A stretch of 64,000 nucleotides of DNA, from assembly GCF_000350085.1 (NCBI RefSeq), contig NZ_CAUM01000112.1, forward strand, positions 30,625 to 94,624, written 5' to 3'. Positions 1-9,443 of the stretch are shown piece by piece. Under the pieces are notes generated by a model. That model had not been told where the DNA came from. It did not search any database and was given only the letters and a program-made list of their open reading frames with translations. A program made the position numbers and the translations under genes. This stretch comes from Mesorhizobium metallidurans STM 2683. Its GTDB lineage: Bacteria; Pseudomonadota; Alphaproteobacteria; Rhizobiales; Rhizobiaceae. The first letter of the stretch is position 1. The number at the start of each line of letters is the position of its first letter.

Positions 1-667
1 CGCGCAACACGAAGGAAAGCCATGTCGAGCGCTTGGTGTTGATCACGTCCGACAGCCGGCGGCTCGAATAGGCGCTGTTGCCAACGAAATTGATCGCCGC
101 GATCTGGGTGCGGTCGCCTTCGTTGATGTTGAAGACCACGTTCACGCGGTTGTCGCCGAGATCCATGATCTGGGTGGTCACGGCGGCATCATCGCGGCCG
201 ATGCGCCTGTAGGCGGCCTTGACCGCCTCGACGTCGGCATCGAGCGTCGCCTGCGAGAACGTTCCGCGCGGCTTCAACTGGACCGCCATCGCCAGGGCAT
301 TGTCCTTGAGCTTCTTGTTGCCCTGGAAAAGCACCTGGTTGACGACCTGATACTCGGAAACCTTGATGACCAGCGTCGAACCGACCTGGTTGATCTGGAC
401 GTCGGAGAACAGGCCGGTGCCGAACAGCGCCTTCACGGCATCGTCGATGTCGGAGCTGGAAAACGCCTTGCCGGGCTTGATCGAGACGTAGTTGCGGATG
501 GTGTCGGCATCGACACGCTGATTGCCGCTGACTTCAACTCTTGAGACAACAGCGGCCTCTGCCGCCGATGTGGCAACGAACTGCACTGCGAGCGCACCTG
601 GTACGACCAGGGCGGCGGACAAGGCCACCGCGGACGCGGCGCTCAGAAACTTGGATGCTGCCTTCAT
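1..667 (-). CDS. bamA: Outer membrane assembly factor BamA, N-terminal part (cut by window edge)
   Basis: The frame opens with ATG at 667 and stays open to base 1, giving about 222 N-terminal residues. A signal-peptide-like hydrophobic stretch ends near the AAEAA region around residue 35. It is followed by POTRA-type repeats: the first begins at about residue 40 (VEVSGNQRVD), the second near residue 110 (VLFQGNKKLKD), and a third starts near residue 195 (INFVGNSAYS). The rest of the POTRA array and the beta-barrel lie outside the window. BamA inserts and folds beta-barrel proteins in the outer membrane. It is the last visible gene of the minus-strand run pyrH-frr-uppS-cdsA-rseP-bamA, the usual alphaproteobacterial order. 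Identification is firm; completeness cannot be judged. Confidence 0.93.
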   Translation of the reverse strand, partial: MKAASKFLSAASAVALSAALVVPGALAVQFVATSAAEAAVVSRVEVSGNQRVDADTIRNYVSIKPGKAFSSSDIDDAVKALFGTGLFSDVQINQVGSTLVIKVSEYQVVNQVLFQGNKKLKDNALAMAVQLKPRGTFSQATLDADVEAVKAAYRRIGRDDAAVTTQIMDLGDNRVNVVFNINEGDRTQIAAINFVGNSAYSSRRLSDVINTKRSTWLSFVLR

Positions 668-885
668 CGGGCTTTTGTACCTTTTCTCGTAGTCCCCACG
701 GCGAGAAAACCGGACGTGCGGTAATTTCTCCTAACCGTATTAACCGGATTTTCCCTACACGCAAGGCTTCTGGTTAATTTGTAATTACTTAACCTAGGGG
801 CGTGGCTTTCGCGTCACGCCAACCCCCGTGCATGGTAAACGGCGTCTCAACATTGGTGGTGCCGAAGCCAGATTTCTTCATGATT
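668..885. promoter_or_regulatory. rseP-bamA intergenic region with TAACC/GGTTA repeats
   Basis: This 218-base gap is AT-richer than its surroundings. It holds TAACCG twice in direct orientation (732-737 and 741-746) and an inverted repeat with arms GGTTAA at 772-777 and TTAACC at 789-794, separated by 11 bases. It probably contains a separate bamA promoter on the minus strand. The regulator cannot be assigned, and the spacing does not fit the CtrA TTAA-N7-TTAA motif exactly. Confidence 0.35.
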
Positions 886-2028
886 TCAGCACCCAAACAG
901 ATCGTTCCAAAAAACGAAGCCCATGAAGCCCAGGACCAGAATCAGGCCGCTTCTGTAGGCCATTTCCATCATCCGTTCCGAAACCGGCCGCCGGATGACG
1001 GCCTCCACGCCGTAGAACAAGAGATGGCCGCCGTCGAGGGGGGGAATCGGCAAAAGGTTGAGAATACCGATCCCGACCGACAACAGCGCAACAAGCTGCA
1101 CGAGCCACTCAAAGCCCAGCTTTGCCGCCTTGCCGGCCATGTCGGCGATCTTCACCGGCCCGCCAAGCTGGCATTTGTCCTCGCGCCCGACGGCGAAACG
1201 CTGCAGGAACTGACCGGTGCGCTGGATGATGTAGCCGGTTTCCTCGACCGCGGCGGTCAGCGCGCCGGCCGGACTGTAGGTGATCAGCCGGGGCTGGCCG
1301 ACCTCCTTGTTGTTGACGACGCCGATCACGGCCACCTTGACCTTGTTGCCTAGCGCATCCAGCTGCTCCATCAGCTCCGGCGTCGCGGTGACGGTCACCT
1401 CCTTGCCGTCACGCAGCATGACGAAGGTAATGGTATCGCCGGAGCGGCCAGAGACCAGGCGCTGGACATCGGAGAAGGTCTCGATCTTGCTGCCGTCGAC
1501 GCTGACGAATCGGTCGCCGGGCAAGATGCCGGCCTTTTCAGCCGGACTGCCGGCGGTAACCTGAGCCACCATCGGCTCCATCACCGGGCGGCCATAGAGG
1601 GAAAACATCACGGTGAAGACGGCGATGGTCAGCAGGAAATTGAACAGCGGACCGGCCACCACCGTCGCCGCGCGCTTCCAGATCGGCTGCGTGTGGAAGG
1701 CGACCTTGCGTTCGGCATCGGTCAGCGTTTCGAGCTCTTCCGAGCCGGGCTGGCTCGAGGTGGCGTTCATATCGCCGACGAATTTGACATAGCCGCCGAG
1801 CGGTATGGCGCACAGTTTCCAGCGCGTGCCATGGCTGTCATTGAAGCCGAAGAGTTCCGGCCCGAAGCCGACCGAAAAGGCCTGTACGCCGATACCGCAC
1901 CAGCGGCCGACGAGGTAGTGGCCCATTTCGTGGACGAACACCACCACTGTCAGCACGAACAGGAAAGGCACCAGCGTGCCGAGGAAAAAGCCCTCCGTGC
2001 TGAAAACCGCGTGAAGAATCTCGTTCAA
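886..2028 (-). CDS. rseP: Site-2 intramembrane zinc metalloprotease RseP
   Basis: This S2P-family (M50) protease cleaves transmembrane segments, such as anti-sigma factors, in the inner membrane. The HEMGH zinc motif lies in the first membrane helix at about residues 33-37. A PDZ domain occupies the middle (AGSPAEKAGILPGDR), and the second motif LPIPPLDGGH supplies the third metal ligand near residue 332. A C-terminal helix ends the protein. I chose a TTG start at 2028 because GAGGG lies six bases upstream. The frame extends to a GTG at 2067, but that codon has no ribosome binding site. The product is then 380 residues, normal for the family. It sits between cdsA and bamA in the envelope biogenesis cluster. 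Confidence 0.93.
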   Translation of the reverse strand: MNEILHAVFSTEGFFLGTLVPFLFVLTVVVFVHEMGHYLVGRWCGIGVQAFSVGFGPELFGFNDSHGTRWKLCAIPLGGYVKFVGDMNATSSQPGSEELETLTDAERKVAFHTQPIWKRAATVVAGPLFNFLLTIAVFTVMFSLYGRPVMEPMVAQVTAGSPAEKAGILPGDRFVSVDGSKIETFSDVQRLVSGRSGDTITFVMLRDGKEVTVTATPELMEQLDALGNKVKVAVIGVVNNKEVGQPRLITYSPAGALTAAVEETGYIIQRTGQFLQRFAVGREDKCQLGGPVKIADMAGKAAKLGFEWLVQLVALLSVGIGILNLLPIPPLDGGHLLFYGVEAVIRRPVSERMMEMAYRSGLILVLGFMGFVFWNDLFGC

Positions 2029-2145
2029 TTCATGCCCTCGAATTCGTCCGTAGCCAGAATCTTCCACGTACGCGGTGCGCTGCGACTGTCACATCAATCC
2101 AGGCGAATCCATGACGCACTCCGCCATGCCAGGAAACAATGCCGT

Positions 2146-2961
2146 TCAAGCTGGAAACAGTCCCTGTGCCGGATGGTCGGCGCCCGCCGAAATCCAGCCG
2201 ATGACGTATAGGGCAAAAGCGGCCGCGACAAGCCCGTCGACCCGGTCCATGACGCCGCCATGGCCAGGTATAAGCGCGCCCGAATCCTTGCGGCCGTGGC
2301 GGCGCTTCACCCACGATTCGAACAGGTCGCCGGCCTGGGAGACGATCGAAAGCACCAGCGCAACGACGCCGAGCATGGCAAGATTGCCGGCGCCGGCCGC
2401 GGCGGCCAGCAGCAGCCCGGCGATCACGCCGCCGACGGCACCGCCGAGCGCACCGCTCTGCGTCTTGCCCGGCGAGATCGAGGGCGCCAGTTTCGGACCG
2501 CCGACGCTGCGGCCGACGAAATAGGCAAAGATGTCGGTCGCCCAAACCACCGCGAACAGGAAAAGAATGGCGACGAGGCCGGGATGGTCGCCGTCGCGCA
2601 AAAGAGCAAGCGACAGGCCGGAAACGGCCGCATAGGCAAGGCCGGATGCGTCCCACTGCCCCGTCTTGCGCGCCCAGGCCGCGGCCACGACGACCATGAC
2701 CAGCACTGCCACCAGAAGCAGCAGCCAGAAGGCCGGCAGGCCGGCGATCAAGGCGCCGACGAAGACCACAAGCAGCGCCTCCGGCAGAAAGCCAAGACCT
2801 GGGCCGGCGGCCGGGCGGCACATCCGCGTCCATTCGTGGAAGATCACAGCCGCCATGGCGGCGCACAGCAAGCGGAACGGCAGTCCGCCAAGCCAGGTCA
2901 GGCCAAGCGTGGCGACGGCAAGCACGACCGAGGAAATGACACGGAGCTGGAGGTTGCTCAT
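2146..2961 (-). CDS. cdsA: Phosphatidate cytidylyltransferase
   Basis: The 271-residue multi-spanning membrane protein makes CDP-diacylglycerol from phosphatidate and CTP, the entry step to phospholipid headgroups. It shows alternating hydrophobic segments and the C-terminal CdsA signature region ([19 protein letters not shown], then [12 protein letters not shown] near residues 230-245), which carries the catalytic acidic residues. The ATG at 2961 overlaps the uppS stop as ATGA, so translation is probably coupled. A longer frame upstream exists but runs through uppS. Confidence 0.95.
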   Translation of the reverse strand: MSNLQLRVISSVVLAVATLGLTWLGGLPFRLLCAAMAAVIFHEWTRMCRPAAGPGLGFLPEALLVVFVGALIAGLPAFWLLLLVAVLVMVVVAAAWARKTGQWDASGLAYAAVSGLSLALLRDGDHPGLVAILFLFAVVWATDIFAYFVGRSVGGPKLAPSISPGKTQSGALGGAVGGVIAGLLLAAAAGAGNLAMLGVVALVLSIVSQAGDLFESWVKRRHGRKDSGALIPGHGGVMDRVDGLVAAAFALYVIGWISAGADHPAQGLFPA

Positions 2962-3689
2962 CCCTTGGCAGTCGCAGCGACGTCCTGGGCACCAAGCCCG
3001 CCGAAACGGCGCTCGCGGCCGGCGAAATCGCGCAACGCGTCGGCCAAATGCTTGCGGCTGAAATCGGGCCAGTAGCAAGGCAGGAAGACGAGTTCGCTAT
3101 AGGCCGCCTGCCACAGCAGGAAATTCGACAGCCTGAGCTCGCCGCTGGTGCGTATGACCAGTTCCGGGTCCGGGATGCCTGCGGTGTCGAGGGCGCCGGC
3201 AAAGGACTCGGCGGTAATCGCCTCACTGTCGAGCTCGCCGCGCGCCGCCGCGGCAGCAAGCTTGCGCGCCGTGCGTACGATCTCGTCGCGTCCGCCATAG
3301 TTGAAAGCGATGATCAGGGTCAGCGCGGTGTTGCGCACGGTCAGCGTTTCGGCCTCCTCAAGCAGCGTCCTGATATCGGACTGCAGCCCTGTCCTGTCGC
3401 CGATGATCCTGACGCGCACACCGCTCTGATGCAGTTCGGCGAGATCGCGGCGGATGAAGAGTTTCAGGAGGCCCATCAGGTCGCTGACTTCGGACTTCGG
3501 CCGCGACCAGTTTTCCGACGAAAAAGCGTAGACCGTCAGGAAGGAAATGCCGAGGCCGGGGGCGGCGCGCACCGTCTTGCGCAGCGCCTCGACGCCGGCC
3601 CGATGCCCGGCAAGCCGCGGCATGCCGCGTGCCTTGGCCCAGCGTCCATTTCCGTCCATGATTATCGCGACATGCGCGGGGCTTGTCAT
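2958..3689 (-). CDS. uppS: Isoprenyl transferase (undecaprenyl diphosphate synthase)
   Basis: This 243-residue cis-prenyltransferase condenses isopentenyl diphosphate onto farnesyl diphosphate to make the C55 lipid carrier for peptidoglycan. The N-terminal motif [14 protein letters not shown] carries the catalytic aspartate, and the family signatures [11 protein letters not shown] and [15 protein letters not shown] are both present. The length is typical. It lies 29 bases after frr and overlaps cdsA by four bases, which fits one operon for membrane and wall precursors. Confidence 0.96.
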   Translation of the reverse strand: MTSPAHVAIIMDGNGRWAKARGMPRLAGHRAGVEALRKTVRAAPGLGISFLTVYAFSSENWSRPKSEVSDLMGLLKLFIRRDLAELHQSGVRVRIIGDRTGLQSDIRTLLEEAETLTVRNTALTLIIAFNYGGRDEIVRTARKLAAAAARGELDSEAITAESFAGALDTAGIPDPELVIRTSGELRLSNFLLWQAAYSELVFLPCYWPDFSRKHLADALRDFAGRERRFGGLGAQDVAATAKG

Positions 3690-3718
3690 AGTTTCGCTTT
3701 CGGGTCGGGTACCTACCC

Positions 3719-4273
3719 TTAAACCTGCATGATTTCAGCTTCCTTATCGGAAAGCAGATGGTCGATCGTGCTGATCATCTCGTCGGTGAGCTTCTGGACC
3801 TGATCGGAGCGCTTGCGCTGGTCGTCCTCGCTGATATCGCCGTCCTTTTCCGCCTTCTTGAGAAAGTCCATGCCGTCGCGGCGCACATGGCGCACGGCGA
3901 CGCGGGCATTCTCGGCATAACCATGCGAGATCTTGACCAGTTCCTTGCGGCGCTGCTCGTTGAGCTCGGGCAGCGGAATTCTAAGATTGGTGCCGTCGAC
4001 GATCGGGTTGAAGCCGAGATTGGATTCACGGATGGCGCGGTCGACCGCGCCGACCATCGACTTGTCCCAGACCGAAACCGAAATCATGCGTGGCTCGGGC
4101 ACCGATACATTCGCCACCTGGTTGATCGGCATGGTGGTGCCATAGGCTTGTACCTGTATGGCGTCGAGCAGGTTGCTCGAAGCGCGGCCGGTCCGCAGCG
4201 AAGCCAGATCGTGTTTGAAGGCCGCGATCGCCCCATCCATGCGCCGCTTGAGATCGTCGTATTCGCCACTCAT
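3719..4273 (-). CDS. frr: Ribosome recycling factor
   Basis: RRF splits the post-termination ribosome together with EF-G. The 184-residue product ([12 protein letters not shown] start) matches the family length of about 185 and shows the conserved core [12 protein letters not shown] near the N-terminus and the C-terminal KSDxVQKLTDE-like helix. There are two adjacent ATG codons at 4276 and 4273. GAGGAG lies six bases before the second, which I took as the start. An upstream in-frame extension to 4327 lacks a convincing ribosome binding site. It follows pyrH, as in most bacteria. Confidence 0.95.
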   Translation of the reverse strand: MSGEYDDLKRRMDGAIAAFKHDLASLRTGRASSNLLDAIQVQAYGTTMPINQVANVSVPEPRMISVSVWDKSMVGAVDRAIRESNLGFNPIVDGTNLRIPLPELNEQRRKELVKISHGYAENARVAVRHVRRDGMDFLKKAEKDGDISEDDQRKRSDQVQKLTDEMISTIDHLLSDKEAEIMQV

Positions 4274-4395
4274 CATCGTCTCCTCGACCCGTTGGCCCGG
4301 GTTCACTGTTTCAGGGGAAAACCCCATGCATGAGTCTCATTCCGAAGATCCGCTTTTTGTTCACGCGGACCTTCGGTTCGGGATCTTGCTCCCGA

Positions 4396-5118
4396 TCAGC
4401 TGTCCGCGACGACCGTGCAGCGGCCGCCGCCCCTCAGAATATCCCCAAAGCCGCCCTTCTCGTGTATCGAATAGACGATTATCGGAATGTTGTTTTCGCG
4501 CGCAAGTGCAATCGCAGCCGTATCCATGATCGAAAGCCCGCGTTTTATCACTTCGGCATGGCTGATGCGCTCGAAGCGGGTCGCGTTCGGATCCTTCTTG
4601 GGATCGGCCGAGTAGACGCCGTCGACCTGGGTGCCCTTGAACAGCGCATCGGCGCCGATTTCGGCGGCGCGGAGCGCCGCGGCCGAATCGGTGGTGAAGA
4701 AGGGATTGCCGGTGCCGCCGGCGAAAATGACGACCTTGCCCTGGTTCATGTAGGCGGTCGCCTGGCGCTGGGAAAAACTCTCGCAAAGCTCGGGCATGGC
4801 AATCGCCGACAGCACCACGGCGTCGACGCCGATCTTGTTCAGCGAGGTGCGCAGCGCCAGCGAGTTGATGACCGTGGCAAGCATGCCCATATGGTCGCCG
4901 GTGACGCGGTCGCCGCCCTTGGACGCCACCGCCACGCCGCGAAAGATGTTGCCGCCGCCGATGACGACGCCGACCTCGATGCCGAGCGCGCGAGCCTCCG
5001 CGATGTCGGCCGCGATGCGATCGACGACCGACACGTCGATGCCGAAATGCTGTTCGCCCATCAACGCTTCGCCCGATGCTTTCAGCAAGACACGTCGGTA
5101 GAGGGGCTTCACCGTCAT
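4396..5118 (-). CDS. pyrH: UMP kinase
   Basis: This cytoplasmic amino-acid-kinase-fold enzyme phosphorylates UMP to UDP. The 240-residue product begins with the phosphate-binding LLKASGEALMG segment, has the glycine-rich VIGGGNIFRG loop near residue 58, and the GNPFFTTDSAAALRA region typical of the family. The ATG at 5118 is preceded by GAGGA at good spacing. Longer in-frame extensions to 5205 run into the intergenic hairpin and look non-coding. It normally follows tsf directly, but here an unrelated two-gene module intervenes. Confidence 0.95.
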   Translation of the reverse strand: MTVKPLYRRVLLKASGEALMGEQHFGIDVSVVDRIAADIAEARALGIEVGVVIGGGNIFRGVAVASKGGDRVTGDHMGMLATVINSLALRTSLNKIGVDAVVLSAIAMPELCESFSQRQATAYMNQGKVVIFAGGTGNPFFTTDSAAALRAAEIGADALFKGTQVDGVYSADPKKDPNATRFERISHAEVIKRGLSIMDTAAIALARENNIPIIVYSIHEKGGFGDILRGGGRCTVVADS

Positions 5119-5188
5119 CTGGTCCTCGTCATTGTGCATGTGACGCCTTCGGGCGCCGCGCCCGGAAACACTGGCTCCGATACACGAA

Positions 5189-5214
5189 GGGCGCCGCGAT
5201 GTCACGCGGCGCCC
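5189..5214. terminator. Strong GC hairpin between the aldo/keto reductase and pyrH
   Basis: A perfect 10-bp stem (GGGCGCCGCG and CGCGGCGCCC) encloses the six-base loop ATGTCA. It lies 25 bases beyond the reductase stop codon and 70 bases before the pyrH start. No long T tract follows, so it may be a weak terminator for the reductase, a pyrH leader structure, or both. Confidence 0.5.
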
Positions 5215-5238
5215 GAGCCGGAAACGGCAAGAGAATTG

Positions 5239-6345
5239 TCAACTCACGCCGGCAAACGAGCCTTGCATGAGCAGATCCGGCAGATAGCTTGCCGGCTTGT
5301 CGCCAACCGCCTGGCCGCCTGTCAGGCCGCCTTGTATTTCCGGGCCGAAGAACGAATACGGAAAGGGCGTGACCGGTCGGCTCACCGCATCGAGCCGCGC
5401 CCGAAGCTCTTCGGGAATGTCGAAATCGAGCGCGCCGAGATTGTCCTTGAGCTGGTCAAGCCTGGTAGCGCCGACGATCACGGACGCAATGCCCGGCCTG
5501 TTTGCCGTCCAGTTCAGGGCGACCTGGGCCATGCTGCGGCCAAGCTGGCCGGCAACCGTCTCCAGTTCGGCGACGATTTGCCAGTTGCGGTCGGTGAATT
5601 TCTGGAACCCGGGATTGCTCGAACCGCGCATCGTCTCCAGCCTGCCGCCATCCTTGACGATTGTATCGGAACGGTATTTTCCGCTGAGCAGGCCGCTGGC
5701 CAACGGGCTCCAGACCATGATCCCGGCGCCATAGCGCGTTCCGAACGGCACGAATTCGTGCTCGATGTTGCGCTCGGCCAGAGAATATTCGAGCTGAAGC
5801 GCCGAAACCGGTTCATAGCCGCGATGCTCGGCGACCGACTGCGCCCGGCTCGCATACCAGGCCGGCACGTCGGAGAGACCGACATGCCGGATCTTTCCGG
5901 CCCGCACCAGGTCGTCAAGCGTCCGCATCACCTCCTCTGGTGGCGTCAGCCTGTCCCAGGCGTGGAGGATGTAGAGGTCGATGTAGTCGGTACCGAGACG
6001 CTTCAGCGAGCCTTCGACGGCGCGTATTATGTTCTTGCGGCCGTTGCCGCCGGCATTCGGGTTGTCGGCCAGCGGGTTGAAACTGAACTTGGTGCTGATC
6101 ACGGCCTTGTCGCGCAACCCGCGCTCGGCGATGAATTCGCCGAGCCAGGTTTCGGACGTGCCGCCGGTATAGGCGTCGGCCGTGTCGAAGAAATTGCCAC
6201 CCGCCTCGACATAGGCATCGACCAGTGCGCGAGCGGTCTCCTTTTCGGCGCCCCAGCCCCATTCCGTGCCGAAGGTCATGGTGCCGAGCGCAAGCCGCGT
6301 GACACGCAGCCCGCTGTTGCCGAGAGTGTAATAGCTCATGGTCAT
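5239..6345 (-). CDS. Aldo/keto reductase
   Basis: The 368-residue product has the NADPH-dependent AKR fold. The catalytic tetrad is visible as D54 and Y59 (FFDTADAYTGG), K86 (STKFSF) and H128 (YILHAWD). A conserved C-terminal cofactor region (SVIVGATRLDQLKDNL) is also present. The substrate cannot be told from sequence; the family reduces aldehydes and ketones, including sugar-derived carbonyls. The ATG at 6345 has AAGGAG seven bases upstream. The gene is divergent from a LysR gene with 115 bases between, so it is the likely target of that regulator. The pair separates tsf from pyrH. Confidence 0.88.
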   Translation of the reverse strand: MTMSYYTLGNSGLRVTRLALGTMTFGTEWGWGAEKETARALVDAYVEAGGNFFDTADAYTGGTSETWLGEFIAERGLRDKAVISTKFSFNPLADNPNAGGNGRKNIIRAVEGSLKRLGTDYIDLYILHAWDRLTPPEEVMRTLDDLVRAGKIRHVGLSDVPAWYASRAQSVAEHRGYEPVSALQLEYSLAERNIEHEFVPFGTRYGAGIMVWSPLASGLLSGKYRSDTIVKDGGRLETMRGSSNPGFQKFTDRNWQIVAELETVAGQLGRSMAQVALNWTANRPGIASVIVGATRLDQLKDNLGALDFDIPEELRARLDAVSRPVTPFPYSFFGPEIQGGLTGGQAVGDKPASYLPDLLMQGSFAGVS

Positions 6346-6460
6346 TGGTCGTCTCCTTTGCTTTCACCGGCAGGGCCGGCTTGTGCGAGTAGAGATATTG
6401 GAGACTGTGGCCCCCTATAAGATTGCATTGTCGACAAGCACTATGCGATATTGTTCATGA
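6346..6460. promoter_or_regulatory. Divergent promoter between the aldo/keto reductase and LysR genes
   Basis: The 115-base divergent spacer contains a perfect palindrome TTGTCGACAA at 6428-6437. It also holds the heptamer GATATTG twice, at 6394-6400 and 6447-6453. LysR regulators typically bind such spacers and control the neighbouring gene. The exact operator is inferred. Confidence 0.4.
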
Positions 6461-7387
6461 ATGGATCGCGACCTGCTCAGCCATCTTCCAGTCGTCGTGG
6501 CCGTGGCGCGGCGCGGCGGCTTTGCGCTGGCGGCCGCCGAGCTCGGCATGAGCGCATCGGCGGTCAGCCATGCGGTGCGGCTGGTGGAGGAGCGGATCGG
6601 CCAGCCGCTGTTTGCCCGCACCACGCGCAGCGTGTCGCTGACCGAGGCCGGTCAGGCGCTTGTCGCGACGGCGGAACCCGCGCTGCAGGATATCGCCGAG
6701 CGGATGGAGCGTATTCGCGGCATCAAGGGCCGGCCGGCCGGCCTGCTCAGACTGAATGTTTCGCATGTCGCCGTCCCGATGGCCGTGACACCGGTCGTAA
6801 CGGCCATGGCGGAGCGCTACCCCGATATAACGGTGGAAATCTTTGCCAATGAAGGACTGGTCGATATCGTCGGCGAAGGCTTTGACGCCGGTATCAGGCT
6901 TGGCGAGATGATCGCGCAGGACATGATCGCGATCCGGCTGACACGGCCGTTCCAAGTGATCATCGTCGCTTCGCCAGCCTATATCGGCCGGCGAGGCCGC
7001 CCGGGCAGCCTGGCCGACCTCGCTGCCCACAATTGCATCGGCTACCGTCTCGTGCGATCGGGCGCGGTCTATCGCTGGGATTTGGCGGAGGACGGCAAGG
7101 ACGTGGCGGTGGAGACGCGCGGCACGGCTGTCGTCACCGATTCCCTTGCCGCGATCGATCTGGCGCTATCGGGAACGGGGCTGGCCTATGTGTTCGAGCC
7201 GCTGGTGCGCGCTGACATCACCGCCGGCCGGCTTGTCCAGGTGCTGCCGCAGTCGGCGATCGAGGAACCAGGCCTGTTCCTCTATTTTCCCAGGCGGTCG
7301 GCGATGGCGCCGAAGCTCAGAGCCTTCATCGACACCGCACAAGAGATCGGCCGGACATCCTCGCGGACGCCCGGCCGAGTTGCCTGA
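6461..7387 (+). CDS. LysR-family transcriptional regulator
   Basis: The 308-residue protein has an N-terminal winged helix-turn-helix (residues about 5-62, with GGFALAAAELGMSASAVSHAVRLVEERIG followed by LFARTTRSVSLTEAG). The C-terminal substrate-binding domain is of the periplasmic-protein type and senses a small ligand. It is transcribed away from the aldo/keto reductase, the standard arrangement for a LysR regulator and its target. The start ATG at 6461 gives the usual family length. Its effector is unknown. It ends 36 bases before the convergent tsf stop. Confidence 0.9.
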   Translation: MDRDLLSHLPVVVAVARRGGFALAAAELGMSASAVSHAVRLVEERIGQPLFARTTRSVSLTEAGQALVATAEPALQDIAERMERIRGIKGRPAGLLRLNVSHVAVPMAVTPVVTAMAERYPDITVEIFANEGLVDIVGEGFDAGIRLGEMIAQDMIAIRLTRPFQVIIVASPAYIGRRGRPGSLADLAAHNCIGYRLVRSGAVYRWDLAEDGKDVAVETRGTAVVTDSLAAIDLALSGTGLAYVFEPLVRADITAGRLVQVLPQSAIEEPGLFLYFPRRSAMAPKLRAFIDTAQEIGRTSSRTPGRVA

Positions 7388-7394
7388 GCTGAGA

Positions 7395-7410
7395 AGCCCG
7401 TCTCCGGGCT
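7395..7410. terminator. Small hairpin between convergent lysR and tsf
   Basis: The stem AGCCCG / CGGGCT with a four-base TCTC loop lies in the 36-base gap between two convergent stop codons. On the plus strand it is followed by ATATGTTTTC, so it may end both transcripts. The stem is only six base pairs, so support is moderate. Confidence 0.45.
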
Positions 7411-7423
7411 ATATGTTTTCGGG

Positions 7424-8344
7424 CTATTTCTTGACCGCTGCCGCGACTTCCGCCGCGAAATCGGTCTCTTCCTTCTCGATGCCCTCGCCGAGCGCGAAGC
7501 GCAGATAGGCCGTGATCTTGGCCGGCGCACCGATCTCCTTCTCGGCATCCTTCAGCGCCTTCTCGACGGTGATGTCGGGATTGAGCACGAAGGCCTGCTT
7601 GAGGAGCACGACCTCTTCGTAGAACTTGCGCAGACGGCCCTCGACCATCTTCTCGATAATCGCTTCCGGCTTGCCCGACTGGCGCGCCTGGTCGGAGAAG
7701 ATCGCCTTCTCACGCTCGACCGCGGCGGGATCGATCTGCTCGGCGGTCAGCGCCATCGGGTTGGTGGCGGCGACATGCATGGCGACCTGGCGGGCAAAGG
7801 CGTTGGCCGCATGCTCGTTGCCGGTCGTCTCGATGGCGACCAGCACACCGAGCTTGCCGAGGCCATCGGCAACCGCGTTGTGGACATAGGTCGCCACGGC
7901 GCCGTGCGGAACGGTGAGCTTGGCCGAGCGGCGGAAGCCCAGATTCTCGCCGATCGTGCCGACGGCATCCTTGATGACGTCGGTTACCGACTTGTCCGAA
8001 CCCGGATATTTGGCAGCCGCAACCGCCTCGGTCTTGCCATAGGCGAGCGCAACCTTGGCCACGTTGGCGACGATCTCCTGGAAGGCAGCATTGCGGGCAA
8101 CGAAATCGGTCTCGGAGTTGACCTCGACAACAGCCGCCTCGCGGACGCCGGAATCAACGCCGATCAGGCCCTCGGCAGCGGTGCGGCCGGCCTTCTTGTC
8201 GGCCTTGGAGATGCCCTTCTTGCGCAGCCAGTCGACGGCCTCTTCCATGTTGCCGTTGGTCTCGTTCAACGCCATCTTGCAGTCCATCATGCCCGCGCCG
8301 GTCAAGTCGCGGAGTTCTTTGACCTGTGCAGCCGAAATGCTCAT
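7424..8344 (-). CDS. tsf: Translation elongation factor Ts
   Basis: EF-Ts is the guanine nucleotide exchange factor for EF-Tu. The 306-residue product shows the N-terminal UBA-like domain ([19 protein letters not shown]) and the exchange core with SETDFVARN near residue 78 and the HVAATNP segment near residue 170. The ATG at 8344 has a GAGG site just upstream. It lies 114 bases after rpsB, with a hairpin between them. Confidence 0.96.
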   Translation of the reverse strand: MSISAAQVKELRDLTGAGMMDCKMALNETNGNMEEAVDWLRKKGISKADKKAGRTAAEGLIGVDSGVREAAVVEVNSETDFVARNAAFQEIVANVAKVALAYGKTEAVAAAKYPGSDKSVTDVIKDAVGTIGENLGFRRSAKLTVPHGAVATYVHNAVADGLGKLGVLVAIETTGNEHAANAFARQVAMHVAATNPMALTAEQIDPAAVEREKAIFSDQARQSGKPEAIIEKMVEGRLRKFYEEVVLLKQAFVLNPDITVEKALKDAEKEIGAPAKITAYLRFALGEGIEKEETDFAAEVAAAVKK

Positions 8345-8437
8345 TGTCGCCTCTTTGTTTCAAATGCGCCGACGCACCATCGAAATTCGATGATGCGCCC
8401 GGCACCAGCGCTTAGCGCGCCAACATATTGGAAAGAT

Positions 8438-8457
8438 GAAGGCCGGAACCGGCCTTC
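8438..8457 (-). terminator. Hairpin between rpsB and tsf (attenuator or partial terminator)
   Basis: GAAGGCCGG and CCGGCCTTC form a near-perfect inverted repeat with a two-base centre, directly after the rpsB stop. No T run follows. It most likely stabilises the 3' end of the rpsB message or reduces read-through into tsf, which would adjust their ratio. This is an inference from position. Confidence 0.5.
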
Positions 8458-8458
8458 G

Positions 8459-9244
8459 CTATTGTGCTTCCGGGGTCTCGGCCGCGGGCGTCGGATCCAG
8501 CGCCGGTTCGACCGGAGCCTCGACCGCAGCGCCAACATCGACGCCGAGCGCGCCCTGCTGGCGAGCGATGCCGTCGATGGCGGCCTTGGCGATCAGGTCG
8601 CAATAAAGCTGGATGGCGCGGGCCGCGTCGTCATTGCCGGGGATCGGGAAGTCGATCTTGTCCGGATCGCAGTTGGAATCGATGATGGCCACGACCGGAA
8701 TGCCGAGACGCTTGGCCTCGAGGATGGCGATCGCTTCCTTGTTGGTGTCGATGACGAACATCAGGTCCGGCGTCGAGCCCATGTCCTTGATGCCACCCAG
8801 CGCCTTGTCGAGCTTCTCGCGCTCGCGGTCGAGGTTGAGGCGCTCCTTCTTGGTCAGGCCCTGGGCCTCACCGGCCAGCATCTCGTCGAGCTTGCGCAGG
8901 CGCTGGATGGAGTTCGAGATCGTCTTCCAGTTGGTCAGCATGCCGCCGAGCCAGCGGGAATTGACATAGTATTGGGCCGAGCGCTGCGCGGCATCGGCGA
9001 CGATGTCGGACGCCTGGCGCTTGGTGCCGACGAACAGCACGCGACCACCCTTGGCGACGGTGTCGGACACCTGCTTCAGCGCCTGGTGCAGCAAGGGCAC
9101 CGTCTGCGACAGGTCGATGATGTGGATATTGTTGCGGGCGCCGTAGATGTAGGGCGCCATTTTCGGGTTCCAGCGGTGGGTCTGGTGGCCGAAGTGAATG
9201 CCAGCTTCCAAAAGCTGGCGCATGCTGAAATCAGGCAGAGCCAT
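8459..9244 (-). CDS. rpsB: 30S ribosomal protein S2
   Basis: The 261-residue product carries S2 hallmarks: [22 protein letters not shown] at the N-terminus, [11 protein letters not shown], and the later [13 protein letters not shown] region. The C-terminus has an Ala/Pro/Glu-rich tail of about 25 residues beyond the core, common in alphaproteobacterial S2. ATG at 9244 (MALPDFS) has AGGAA upstream. A TTG two codons earlier is in frame but would start too close to the binding site. Confidence 0.96.
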   Translation of the reverse strand: MALPDFSMRQLLEAGIHFGHQTHRWNPKMAPYIYGARNNIHIIDLSQTVPLLHQALKQVSDTVAKGGRVLFVGTKRQASDIVADAAQRSAQYYVNSRWLGGMLTNWKTISNSIQRLRKLDEMLAGEAQGLTKKERLNLDREREKLDKALGGIKDMGSTPDLMFVIDTNKEAIAILEAKRLGIPVVAIIDSNCDPDKIDFPIPGNDDAARAIQLYCDLIAKAAIDGIARQQGALGVDVGAAVEAPVEPALDPTPAAETPEAQ

Positions 9245-9443
9245 TCTCAAGTTCCTTTCCGGTTAGCCTCCACGGACACAGGCATTTCCGGACGGATGTC
9301 CTCGAATGCCACCGGAGGTTTCAGCCGGATTTCTCCCGGGCAGACACCAAAGTCCGTGTGTGGAATGAGCGCGCATATAGAGGGGAAGTGCTGCAAACGC
9401 AAGCGCTGCCGTTCAGGGTGCGGCGATCAGCGCACCGGTGTCG

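Noticed and set aside
774..792. CtrA binding site before bamA
   Set aside because: The TTAA elements are not seven bases apart in a full TTAA-N7-TTAA arrangement.
4330..6420. A 696-codon plus-strand frame
   Set aside because: It runs antisense to pyrH and the aldo/keto reductase, both clear genes.
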